A stretch of 64,000 bases of DNA. Origin: Georgenia soli. Lineage in GTDB: Bacteria > Actinomycetota > Actinomycetes > Actinomycetales > Actinomycetaceae. Position numbers and translations under genes: made by a program. The notes beneath the pieces were generated by a model. It did not search any database and was not told where the DNA came from. It saw nothing but the letters and a program-made list of their open reading frames with translations. Shown here in pieces: positions 42,051 to 49,858 of this stretch. Every line of letters starts with the position of its first letter. The stretch's first letter is position 1. The stretch lies in assembly GCF_002563695.1 (NCBI RefSeq), contig NZ_PDJI01000004.1:1798001-1862000 (forward strand), written 5' to 3'.

Positions 42051-42060
42051 GCCGCCGTCG

Positions 42061-43143
42061 CTACAGACGCCCCCGCACCGGGGTGCGCTCGACGTGGTCC
42101 TCCTCCGGCATCACCATCTCGGCCCGGACGCCGAGCAGCCGGACCTCGCGGTCGCCGTCGAGGCGGTCCGCGAGCGCCGCGGCCGCGGCGAGGACGTCCT
42201 CGCGGCGGCTCGTCGGCTCGGGCAGCTTCTTCCCGACCACCTTCGTCACAAAAGGTGCGTAGCGGACCTTCAGCGTCACACGAAAGACCGGCCGGCCCTC
42301 GCGTGCGGTGTCCTCGAAGACCTGCTCGGCGAGCTCGCGGACCGCCGCGCTCACCTGCTCCCGCGTCGTGAGGTTGTGCTGGTACGTGGTCTCACGGCTG
42401 TGGGCGCGGGCGACCCACGGGCTGTCGTCGACCACTGCCGGCCCGACGCCGTGCCCGAGCTCGCTGTACCAGAGCCCCATGCGCGGACCGAACTCCCCGA
42501 CGAGCTCCTCGCGCGGGGCCGCCGCCAGCTCCGCCACCGTGCGGATGCCGTGGTCCGCCAGACGCTTGGAGACCTTCGCGCCCACGCCCCACAGCTCCCG
42601 CGTGGGCCGGTCCCCCATCACCTCGAACCAGTTCTCCGCGGTGAGCCGGAAGATCCCGCGCGGCTTGCCGAACCCCGTAGCGATCTTCGCGCGCACCTTG
42701 TTGTCGCCGATCCCCACGGAGCAGTGCAGCTCCGTGGCGGCGAGGACCGCCGCCTGCGCACGCCGCGCCAGCGCCTCGGGGTCCGCGGTGCGCACCCCGA
42801 GGAACGCCTCGTCCCAGCCGAGGACCTCGACGACGACGCCGCCGAGGTCCCGCAGCGCCGCCATCACCTGCTCGGACGCGGCCTCGTAGGCCGGGGCGTC
42901 GACCGGCAGGAACACGGCGTCCGGCACCTTGCGGACCGCCGTCTTCAGCGGCATCCCGGACCCCACGCCGAACTCCCGCGCCTCGTACGACGCCGTGGAG
43001 ACGACCGCACGTTCCGTGGGGTCGCCCCGGCCCCCGACGATGACGGGCAAGCCGGCAAGCTCGGGCCTGCGCAGGATCTCCACCGCGGCGATGAACTGGT
43101 CGAGGTCCACGTGCAGCACCCATGGTCTGGCGCCGTCGCTCAT
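42061..43143 (-). CDS. dinB: DNA polymerase IV (Y family)
   Basis: This 360-residue translesion polymerase has the palm motif WVLHVDLDQFIAAVEILRRP with metal Asp residues, VVSTASYEAREFGVGSGMPL, VLGWDEAFLGV with the catalytic Asp-Glu, LHCSVGIGDNKVRAKIATGF, and a C-terminal little-finger domain (SRETTYQHNLTTREQVSAAV). The usual SIDEA is GWDEA, a known actinobacterial variant. No beta-clamp motif is obvious at the very C-terminus. ATG 43143 begins MSDGARPWV. Confidence 0.92.
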   Translation of the reverse strand: MSDGARPWVLHVDLDQFIAAVEILRRPELAGLPVIVGGRGDPTERAVVSTASYEAREFGVGSGMPLKTAVRKVPDAVFLPVDAPAYEAASEQVMAALRDLGGVVVEVLGWDEAFLGVRTADPEALARRAQAAVLAATELHCSVGIGDNKVRAKIATGFGKPRGIFRLTAENWFEVMGDRPTRELWGVGAKVSKRLADHGIRTVAELAAAPREELVGEFGPRMGLWYSELGHGVGPAVVDDSPWVARAHSRETTYQHNLTTREQVSAAVRELAEQVFEDTAREGRPVFRVTLKVRYAPFVTKVVGKKLPEPTSRREDVLAAAAALADRLDGDREVRLLGVRAEMVMPEEDHVERTPVRGRL

Positions 43144-43200
43144 GGCACGAGTCTTCCCGCCCGGGCGAGGCCCCGCCAGGCGATTCGTCACCCCGAGGCG

Positions 43201-44244
43201 CTACAGCCCTCCGTCGCCCGGGACGATCGCCACCTTGCCCCGCACGCGCCCGGCGACGAGGTCCCGCATCGCCTCCGGCGCCCGGTCCAGCGGGTAGGTC
43301 CCGGTGAGCGAGGGCATCACGAGCCCGCTCTCGACGAGCTCGCTCAGCCGCTCGAGCGCCGGGGCGCGCACGATGCTGACGAACATCGCCAGCCGCTGAC
43401 GCACGAACATCGACAGGAGCACCGCCCGCAGCTGACGGTTCATGCCGCCGGTCAGCTTCCCGCCGCCCTCGCCGCCGACCAGCACGGCCGTGCCCCGCGG
43501 TGCCAGGGCCCGGCGCAGCGCCCGGAGGGGCGGCCGGCCGGCGATGTCGAGGACGAGGTCGTACCGGCGCGTGCCGTCGGCGGGGTCCTCGCGGGTGCGG
43601 TCGAGGACGTGGTCGGCACCGAGCCCGCGCACGTAGTCCTGCTTCGCGGGGCCGGCCACGCCCGTGACCTCGGCGCCCAGGGCCTTGGCGATCTGCACGG
43701 CGTAGCTGCCCACGCCGCCGGAGGCCCCGGTGACGAGAACGTGCTGCCCGGCGCGGACACGGCCCACCTCGACCAGGCCCTGCAGCGCCGTGGCGGCCGA
43801 GACCGGGACGACGGCCGCCTCCTCGAAGCTCAGCGTCTGGGGCTTGCGGGCCAGCTGCCCCTCCTTGGCCACGGCGAGCTCGGCGAAGCTCCCCCTCCCC
43901 ACGCCGTACACCTCGTCGCCGACGGCGAACCGGCTCACGCCCCGCCCGAGCGCGACCACCGTGCCGGCCAGCTCCATCCCGAGGACCGGGTTCTTCGGCC
44001 GGCGGAGCCCGAAGGCGAGGCGGCCGAGGTACGGCTCCCCGGTCATCACGTGCCACGCGCCCCGGTCGAGACCGGCGGCGCGGACCTGGACGAGCACCTC
44101 GCCGTCCGCGGGCTGCGGGCGCGGGACCTGCGCCAGCCGGAGCACCTCCGCGGGGCCGTACTCCTCGTGCACGACCGCGCGCAGCGTGCCCGCGGTCACC
44201 GTCCCGCCGTCCGTGTTCTCAGCGACGTCCTGCTTCGCGGCCAT
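43201..44244 (-). CDS. MDR-family NAD(P)-dependent alcohol dehydrogenase/quinone oxidoreductase
   Basis: This 347-residue zinc-free MDR protein shows LVQVRAAGLDRGAWHVMTGE, VLGMELAGTVVALG, FAVGDEVYGVGRGSFAELAV and the cofactor motif VLVTGASGGVGSYAVQIAKA. It has no GHE zinc motif, like zeta-crystallin-type quinone reductases. The divergent TetR gene and the palindromic site between them suggest induction by a small electrophile, quinone or drug. GAGGAG lies upstream of ATG 44244. Confidence 0.88.
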   Translation of the reverse strand: MAAKQDVAENTDGGTVTAGTLRAVVHEEYGPAEVLRLAQVPRPQPADGEVLVQVRAAGLDRGAWHVMTGEPYLGRLAFGLRRPKNPVLGMELAGTVVALGRGVSRFAVGDEVYGVGRGSFAELAVAKEGQLARKPQTLSFEEAAVVPVSAATALQGLVEVGRVRAGQHVLVTGASGGVGSYAVQIAKALGAEVTGVAGPAKQDYVRGLGADHVLDRTREDPADGTRRYDLVLDIAGRPPLRALRRALAPRGTAVLVGGEGGGKLTGGMNRQLRAVLLSMFVRQRLAMFVSIVRAPALERLSELVESGLVMPSLTGTYPLDRAPEAMRDLVAGRVRGKVAIVPGDGGL

Positions 44245-44288
44245 CTTCGGCTCCTCGCATCGTCGGGCAGCCCCGGGCGGTCTGCCTT

Positions 44289-44318
44289 ACTTAGTACGGG
44301 AGCGTACCCTTACAAAGT
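44289..44318. promoter_or_regulatory. Candidate TetR operator
   Basis: A 30-bp imperfect palindrome runs 44289-44318. The half-site pattern is ACTTnGTAnGGGnnC, and the core is GTACG-GGAG-CGTAC at 44294-44307. It lies midway between the divergent oxidoreductase and TetR genes, so one regulator could control both. Confidence 0.72.
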
Positions 44319-44359
44319 ACGGTCGTCCAGAGAACGTCCAGAGAACGAGGAGCGCAACA

Positions 44360-45049
44360 TTGGCCCAGCCGGAACCCGCCGGGAGCGCACGAGCACCGCT
44401 GAGCCGCGAGCGGGTGCTCCGGCAGGCGATGACCATCGCCGACGAGCGCGGACTCGAGGCTCTCACCATGCGCTCCCTGGCGACCGCGCTGGACGTCCGG
44501 CCGATGTCGCTGTACCACCACGTCGCCAGCAAGAGCGCGATCCTGGACGGCGTCGTCGACGTGGTCTTCGGCGAGATGGAGCTCCCCTCGCCCGACGGGG
44601 ACTGGCGCGAGGAGCTGCGGCGCCGCACGTCGTCGGCCCGGCTCGTGCTCCGGCGGCACTCCTGGGCGATCGCGCTGCTCGAGTCACGCGCGACCCCGGG
44701 GCCCGCCACGCTGCGCCACCACGAGGCCGTGCTCGCCACGCTGCGGTCGGCCGGCTTCTCGGTGGAGATGACCGGGCACGCCTACGCCCTGCTCGACGCC
44801 TTCCTCTACGGCTTCGCGGTCCAGGAGGCCGGCCTGCCCTTCACCGGCACGGAGACGCCGCCGGAGGTGGCGAGCTCGATCGCCGCGCAGTTCGACCCCG
44901 GCGAGTACCCGCACCTGGTGGAGTACGCCACGCAGCGCGTCCTGCAGCCCGGCTACGACTTCGGGGACGAGTTCGAGTTCGGCCTCGACGTCGTCCTGGA
45001 CTCCCTGGCGCGGCTCCTTCCCGACGACGGAGCCGGGCCTCGCCGCTGA
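44360..45049 (+). CDS. TetR-family regulator with TetR_C-type domain
   Basis: This 229-residue protein starts at TTG 44360 behind GAGGAG at 44345. The HTH at ~20-65 reads RVLRQAMTIADERGLEALTM, RSLATALDVRPMSLYHHVAS, KSAILDGVVDVV. The C-terminal domain (RLVLRRHSWAIALLESRATP, LLDAFLYGFAVQEAGLPF) is of the tetracycline-repressor C-terminal type. It probably represses itself and the divergent oxidoreductase. The ligand is unknown. Confidence 0.88.
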   Translation: MAQPEPAGSARAPLSRERVLRQAMTIADERGLEALTMRSLATALDVRPMSLYHHVASKSAILDGVVDVVFGEMELPSPDGDWREELRRRTSSARLVLRRHSWAIALLESRATPGPATLRHHEAVLATLRSAGFSVEMTGHAYALLDAFLYGFAVQEAGLPFTGTETPPEVASSIAAQFDPGEYPHLVEYATQRVLQPGYDFGDEFEFGLDVVLDSLARLLPDDGAGPRR

Positions 45050-45074
45050 GGCACCACCCGCCGGACCGGCCGGA

Positions 45075-45106
45075 CGGCTGCCGCCGGCCTCCGGGGCCGG
45101 CAGCCG
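45075..45106 (+). terminator. Hairpin terminator after the TetR gene
   Basis: CGGCTGCCG (45075-45083) pairs with 45098-45106. The stem continues as GGCC/GGCC after a 2-nt bulge. Confidence 0.6.
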
Positions 45107-45137
45107 GACCGCGGCCGGACCGCCGCGCGACCCGGCT

Positions 45138-45152
45138 TACGATCGAGAGCAA
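45138..45152 (+). promoter_or_regulatory. -10 box of the MFS gene
   Basis: TACGAT (45138-45143) lies 9 nt before ATG 45153, implying a leader of at most a few bases. Confidence 0.55.
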
Positions 45153-46460
45153 ATGTCGACCGATCTGCCGTCCCCGGCACGGGGAGTGATGCCCTGGGCC
45201 GTCGTCGCCGGAGTCGTGCTCGTGGCACTGAGCCTGCGGGGGCCGATCGTGGCACCCGCCCCGGTGATCGGCGACATCCGCGCCGACCTCGGCCTCTCCG
45301 CCACCACCGCCGGGCTGCTCACGAGCCTGCCGGTGCTCTGCTTCGCCCTCGCCACCCCGCTCGCGACGCGCGTGATCCGGCGCGCGGGAGCGGAGCTCGC
45401 CGTCGTCGCGTGCCTCCTCGGGGTGCTTGCGGGGACGATCGTCCGCTCCGCCGGCCCGGCGTGGGCGGTGTTCCTCGGCACGGTGGTCATCGGGGCGGCG
45501 ATCACCATCGGGAACATCGTCGTGCCGGTGGTGATCCGCCGGGACGTGCACTGGCGGCGCACCTCGACGGTGACGGCCGTGTACACCGCGGCCCTCAACG
45601 TCGGCTCGATGATCACCTCCCTCGGCACGGCGCCGCTCGCCGCGATGGTCGGGTGGCGCGGGGCGCTGGCCACCTGGGGGATCTTCGCGGCCCTCGGCGC
45701 CGCGTACTGGATGTGGCTCGCCCGCCGGCGGACCGCCGCCGCGGCAGCCGCCGACGCTGCGGCCGCCACCGCCGCCCCGGCCCGAGCGACCGGCACGGCC
45801 GGCGCAGACGGGAAGGCACCCACCGGCCGGGCCGAGCAGCCGCCGGCCGCGATCACGGCACGGACGTCCCAGCGGGTGAACCGGATCGGCTGGCTCCTGC
45901 TCGTGGCCTTCTGCGGCCAGTCGTTCTCCTACTACGCCGTCACCGCCTGGCTCCCGACGCTGCTCGCCGACACCCGCGGCCTCGACCCCGCCGCCTCCGG
46001 CGCCACCGCCTCGCTGTTCCAGATCGCCGCCATCGCCGGGTCGTTCGGCGTGCCGCTCATCGCCACCCGCGCCCCTGCCTGGGTCCCCGTCGCCGTGATC
46101 GGCGGCTTCTGGGTGGCGCTGCCGCTGGGCCTCCTCGTCGCGCCCGAGGCCTTCACGACGTGGGCGATCGTCGGTGGCATCGCCCAGGGAGGTGGCTTCA
46201 CCGCGATCCTGTCGATCATCGCCCGGGTCGCCCGCACCGACCGTGAGGCCGCCTCCGTGTCCGCGCGCGTCCAGGCCGGCGGCTACGTGGCGGCGACCTT
46301 CGCCGCTCCGCTGGCGGGGGCCCTCAACTCGGCCACCGGCGGCTGGACCGCCCCGCTGCTCCTGGTCACGGTCACCACGCTCACCTTCTCGGTGGGCGGT
46401 GTCGGCGCCGCGCTGCTCGCGCGGCAGCGGCCCGGCCGCCAGCCGGCCGACCCGGACTGA
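45153..46460 (+). CDS. MFS transporter, CynX/NimT type
   Basis: This 435-residue, 12-helix protein shows LVALSLRGPIVAPAPVIGDI, DLGLSATTAGLLTSLPVLCF, TIGNIVVPVVIRRDVHW, a ~45-residue Ala/Thr-rich central loop (~195-240), AFCGQSFSYYAVTAWLPTLL and GGIAQGGGFTAILSII, matching the cyanate/nitroimidazole-transporter family. The substrate is unknown; small organic anions or drugs are typical. The last base of its stop is the first base of the next gene. Confidence 0.88.
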   Translation: MSTDLPSPARGVMPWAVVAGVVLVALSLRGPIVAPAPVIGDIRADLGLSATTAGLLTSLPVLCFALATPLATRVIRRAGAELAVVACLLGVLAGTIVRSAGPAWAVFLGTVVIGAAITIGNIVVPVVIRRDVHWRRTSTVTAVYTAALNVGSMITSLGTAPLAAMVGWRGALATWGIFAALGAAYWMWLARRRTAAAAAADAAAATAAPARATGTAGADGKAPTGRAEQPPAAITARTSQRVNRIGWLLLVAFCGQSFSYYAVTAWLPTLLADTRGLDPAASGATASLFQIAAIAGSFGVPLIATRAPAWVPVAVIGGFWVALPLGLLVAPEAFTTWAIVGGIAQGGGFTAILSIIARVARTDREAASVSARVQAGGYVAATFAAPLAGALNSATGGWTAPLLLVTVTTLTFSVGGVGAALLARQRPGRQPADPD

Positions 46461-46879
46461 TGCCCGGCGCCGCCCGCGTGCTTGCCGGCGTCGTCGTCAC
46501 GCTCGGCGTCGGCGGGGTCGCGGGCGGGGTGTGCGTGTGGCTCCTGCGCCTCGCCGCGCTGGCGGCCGGGGAGCGCCCCGACGCCGGGACCACCGGGATG
46601 CTCGTCGCGGTCGTCACCTTCGTCGCCGCCCTGCTCCCGGGGGCCGTGGCGACCGCCCTGGGACGACGGCGGACCGGCCGGGCGCTCCTCGCGGCCGGGA
46701 GCGTCGTCGTCGCGACCGCCGGCGCCGCCGCGCAGGACTGGCAGCGGCTCTCGGTGCTGTCCCCCGTGGCCCTGGGCGTCACGGTCGCGCTCTACGGAGG
46801 GCTGCTCGCCGTCGTCGTCGGCGCGGCCGCGGCGACGGACTGGCTCGCGGACGCGGCGGTCCGTCCGGTCGGGCGCTGA
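46460..46879 (+). CDS. Small membrane protein, unknown
   Basis: This 139-residue protein has four predicted helices (~7-30, 43-62, 70-88, 100-125), rich in Ala/Val/Gly. The start overlaps the MFS stop (TGATG), so the two are probably translated together. No motif or family is recognised. Confidence 0.68.
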   Translation: MPGAARVLAGVVVTLGVGGVAGGVCVWLLRLAALAAGERPDAGTTGMLVAVVTFVAALLPGAVATALGRRRTGRALLAAGSVVVATAGAAAQDWQRLSVLSPVALGVTVALYGGLLAVVVGAAAATDWLADAAVRPVGR

Positions 46880-46935
46880 CGCGAGGCCCAGGGCGACGAG
46901 GGACGCCGGCCTACGCTGGGGGGCACGGAGGCCCC

Positions 46936-47379
46936 ATGACGAGCACACGCGTCCCGCCCCACCCGGGGGCGTCCTCGGCCGCGGTCTCGCGGCGGATGTC
47001 CGTCGCCGCGCGGCGGGACACCGGGTGCGAGCTGCTGCTGCGCCGCCGTCTCCATGCGGCGGGGATGCGGTACCGGGTGAACTACCCGGTCCCCGGCAAC
47101 CGGCGCCGGACCATCGACATCGCGTTCACCCGCGCGCGGGTCGCGGTGTTCGTCGACGGCTGCTTCTGGCACGGCTGCCCGGAGCACGGGACCCAGCCGC
47201 GCGCCAACGCCGCGTGGTGGTCGCAGAAGCTGGCCGCGAACCAGGCGCGCGACGCCGACACCACCGCCCTGCTCGAGGCCGTCGGCTGGTCGGTGGTGCG
47301 GGTGTGGGAGCACGACGACCCCGCCGAGGCCGCGCGGCTCGTGATCGACGCCGTCCGTGCGCGGCGGCCCGCAGGCTAG
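46936..47379 (+). CDS. vsr: Very short patch repair (Vsr) endonuclease
   Basis: This 147-residue protein has the Vsr fold signature: SRRMSVAARRDTGCELLLRR, YRVNYPVPGNRRRTIDIAFT with catalytic Asp, VAVFVDGCFWHGCPEHGTQP with zinc Cys/His residues, WWSQKLAANQARDADTTALL and GWSVVRVWEHDDP. It nicks 5' of a T:G mismatch arising from 5-methylcytosine deamination. No cytosine methyltransferase is nearby, although vsr usually sits beside one. It is preceded by a TACGCT -10-like box (46911) and GGAGG. Confidence 0.9.
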   Translation: MTSTRVPPHPGASSAAVSRRMSVAARRDTGCELLLRRRLHAAGMRYRVNYPVPGNRRRTIDIAFTRARVAVFVDGCFWHGCPEHGTQPRANAAWWSQKLAANQARDADTTALLEAVGWSVVRVWEHDDPAEAARLVIDAVRARRPAG

Positions 47380-48101
47380 TCGCGGCCCGGCGCGGGACCG
47401 TCCTCGCCCGGGGCGGAACCCTCGCGGCGCCATCGCGGTCGCAGGTTCGGGAGCTGCACGGTGGGCGCGTAGGGCAGGGACCACTGGCGCCAGTGGGCCA
47501 GGATGCTCAGGCCGGCGCCGACGACGATCGCCAGTCCCATCCCGAGGGTCTGCTCACCGAGCCCGTTCATGCCGATGACCACGAGCGAGGCGAGCACGGC
47601 CGACGTCGCGTACAGCGTGTTCCCGCCGAAGATCACGGGCGGCTGCCCGACGACGACGTCGCGGATCATCCCGCCGCCCACGGCCGTGATGACGCCGAGC
47701 ATCACGGCCGGCAGCACCCCGAGACCGGCGGCGAGCGCCTTGGTCGAGCCGGTCGCGGCCCAGCACCCGAGCACGAGGGCGTCACCGACGAGGAAGGTGC
47801 GCGACCACCACCGCCCACCGAGCGGGATGACGAACGCGACGAGCGCGCCGGACATCGCGGTGCCCAGGTAGTACGGGTCGGTGAGGGCCACCGGGGTCCC
47901 GGCCTGGAGCAGGGTGTCGCGCAGCATGCCGCCGCCGAGCGCCGAGACGATGGCGAGGATGACGAAGCCGGCGAGGTCGAACCGCCGCTGGCGGGCGATC
48001 GTGCCCCCGAGGACGCCGTTGAGGAAGACTCCGGTGAGGTCGAGCGCCCGGAACACGTCCGGGAGGACGGTGTTGAGCTGCTCCGTCACGTCTGCCGCCA
48101 C
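47376..48101 (-). CDS. TRIC-family cation channel protein
   Basis: This 241-residue, seven-helix protein is built from two TRIC/UPF0126 repeats, each with GGGM.RD (ALGGGMLRDTLL and AVGGGMIRDVVV), plus FDLAGFVILAIVSALGGG and GDALVLGCWAATGSTKALAA. Prokaryotic TRIC proteins form trimeric K+-selective pores. The C-terminal ~35 residues are a charged Pro/Arg tail. Its stop overlaps the stop of the convergent vsr gene (CTAG). Confidence 0.9.
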   Translation of the reverse strand: MAADVTEQLNTVLPDVFRALDLTGVFLNGVLGGTIARQRRFDLAGFVILAIVSALGGGMLRDTLLQAGTPVALTDPYYLGTAMSGALVAFVIPLGGRWWSRTFLVGDALVLGCWAATGSTKALAAGLGVLPAVMLGVITAVGGGMIRDVVVGQPPVIFGGNTLYATSAVLASLVVIGMNGLGEQTLGMGLAIVVGAGLSILAHWRQWSLPYAPTVQLPNLRPRWRREGSAPGEDGPAPGRD

Positions 48102-48126
48102 GTCGGACGATCCCCCTCGCCGGCGG

Positions 48127-49389
48127 CTAGGCCGCGAGCCACGCCAGCGCGGCCACCACGACGGCGGCCGTGCCCGTCTGCAGGGTCGGCTGGATCACCG
48201 GCGCGAAGCGGGGCGAGTGGTTGCCGGGGACCTCTGTCGCCAGGGCGCCGCGCTCGGCCGCGCTGCGGTAGAGCTCGGGGTCGGTGCCGCCGAGCGCCCA
48301 GTACGTGTAGGGGGCGCCCAGCGCCCGCGGCACGATGGAGAAGTCCTCGCTGGCGGTCTGCCGGCCCACCGCGGTGGCGGCGTCACCGAAGTGCGAGCGG
48401 AACGCCGCAGCCACCCGGGCCGTGACGTCCGGGTCGTTGTCGGTCAGCGGGTAGTTGTCGTAGGTCTCGAACTCCGGCTCCTTGGGCGAGCCCGACGCGG
48501 CGCACTCGGCGCGCACGATCCGTTCGATGGCGGAGACCATCTTCTTGTGCGTCTCCTCGCTGTAGGCACGCAGGTTCAGCTCGAGCACGGCGTGGTCGCC
48601 GATGATGTTGCTCTTCGTGCCGACGGCGATCCTCCCCACCGTCAGCACGGCGAACTCGTCCGGGTTGATCTCCCGGGAGACGACGGTCTGCAGCCGGACG
48701 ACGATCATCGCCGCCAGCACCGCCGGGTCCACGGAGAGGTGGGGCATCGACCCGTGGCTGCCCTGCCCGTGCACCGTCACCCGCATGCTCTGGCCCAGCG
48801 AGAGGAAGGGGCCGGCGTGGGTGCCGACGGTGCCGGCCGGGTAGGTCAGGACGTGCTGGCCGAGGACCGCGTCGGGCTTGGGCACCAGCTGCGCCAGGCC
48901 GCCGTCGACCATGCGGCTGGCTCCTTCGGCGAGCTCCTCGGCGGGCTGGAACAGCGCCACGAACGTGCCGGACCAGGACGACCTCGCGCCGGCCATCAGG
49001 CGTGCCGCCCCGAGCAGGCAGGCGACGTGGACGTCGTGCCCGCAGGCGTGCATGACGGGCACCTCCTTGCCGTCCGTGCCGACCGCGCGCACCGTGCTCG
49101 CGTACGGCAGGCCGGTCGCCTCGGCCACGGGCAGCGCGTCCATGTCCGCGCGGGCCAGCACCACCGGCCCGTCGCCGTTGGTGAGGACCCCCACCACGCC
49201 AGTGGTGCCGACGTGCTCGTGCACGTCGAACCCCAGCGACCTCAGCTCCTGGGCGACGATCCCCGCGGTGCGCGTCTCCTGGTGCCCCAGCTCGGGGTTC
49301 GCGTGCAGGTCCCGGTACAGGTCCTCCTGCCACTGCCGGATGCCGGCCGCGCCGTCGAGAACGGCCTCGGCGGCCGATGCTGCGCTCAT
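48127..49389 (-). CDS. M20-family amidohydrolase (AbgB/IAA-amino-acid hydrolase type)
   Basis: This 420-residue metallohydrolase has LYRDLHANPELGHQETRTAG at the N-terminus, LARADMDALPVAEATGLPYA, HACGHDVHVACLLGAARLM (metal ligands), FQPAEELAEGASRMVDGGLA (catalytic Glu), a dimerisation domain with GQGSHGSMPHLSVDP, and GRQTASEDFSIV. It hydrolyses N-acyl or N-carbamoyl amino acids. ATG 49389 begins MSAASAAEA. It is divergent from the glycine-riboswitch gene and separated by its promoter region. Confidence 0.9.
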   Translation of the reverse strand: MSAASAAEAVLDGAAGIRQWQEDLYRDLHANPELGHQETRTAGIVAQELRSLGFDVHEHVGTTGVVGVLTNGDGPVVLARADMDALPVAEATGLPYASTVRAVGTDGKEVPVMHACGHDVHVACLLGAARLMAGARSSWSGTFVALFQPAEELAEGASRMVDGGLAQLVPKPDAVLGQHVLTYPAGTVGTHAGPFLSLGQSMRVTVHGQGSHGSMPHLSVDPAVLAAMIVVRLQTVVSREINPDEFAVLTVGRIAVGTKSNIIGDHAVLELNLRAYSEETHKKMVSAIERIVRAECAASGSPKEPEFETYDNYPLTDNDPDVTARVAAAFRSHFGDAATAVGRQTASEDFSIVPRALGAPYTYWALGGTDPELYRSAAERGALATEVPGNHSPRFAPVIQPTLQTGTAAVVVAALAWLAA

Positions 49390-49569
49390 CTCGCTCGTCC
49401 TTCCGCCACGCCGTGTCCCCTGCCGGCCGGCCCCGCAGGCCTCGCCGGGAAGGGTTGATGCCTCACTCAGCATGCTCTGGCCGCACAGGCGGCGCATCTC
49501 GCCCCGGGCCTGGCCGGCGCCCGCGATCGCCCTATGACGAACCCCACCCGCGCCCGGGGCGTCGCAGTC

Positions 49570-49599
49570 ACCGGACAGTGCCGTCCGGTAAGGCATACT
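49570..49599 (+). promoter_or_regulatory. Promoter of the glycine-riboswitch transcript with overlapping palindrome
   Basis: CGGACA (49572-49577), a 16-nt spacer and CATACT (49594-49599) lie upstream of the riboswitch. ACCGGAC/GTCCGGT arms (49570-49576 and 49583-49589) overlap the -35 box and spacer and could be an operator. Confidence 0.52.
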
Positions 49600-49632
49600 T
49601 GAAACGTCCACAACTGAACAGCCACCGAACCG

Positions 49633-49805
49633 CGGCGGGAGAGTCCCGCATCAGCGGGCGCCGAAGGAGCAACCTCCCCGGGAATCTCTCAGGCCCCAGA
49701 ACCGCCGCCGGCGAGGCTCCTCTGGAAAGCAGCCCTGACGGGCTCACCGATGGTGCAAGCGGGCCCTGGCCCGCGAAAGCTCTCAGGTCCGATGACAGAG
49801 CGGGG
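49633..49805 (+). promoter_or_regulatory. Tandem glycine riboswitch
   Basis: Two adjacent glycine aptamers are visible. Aptamer 1 (from ~49633) shows the conserved strings GGCGGGAGAG, GGCGCCGAAGGAGCAACC, GGAATCTCTCAGGC and CTCTGGAAAGCAG. Aptamer 2 (from ~49733) has TGACGGGCTCACCGA, GGTGCAAGC, CGCGAAAGCTCTCAGGT and GACAGAGCGGGG. The spacing and order match the classic gcvT-type tandem element. It ends about 54 nt before the EamA start. Gene activation by glycine is the usual outcome; the expression platform here is not obvious. Confidence 0.93.
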
Positions 49806-49858
49806 AAGACCGCACCCGCTCGTGCGCGCCTTTCGCGCGCCCTGTCACGAGGAGTTCC

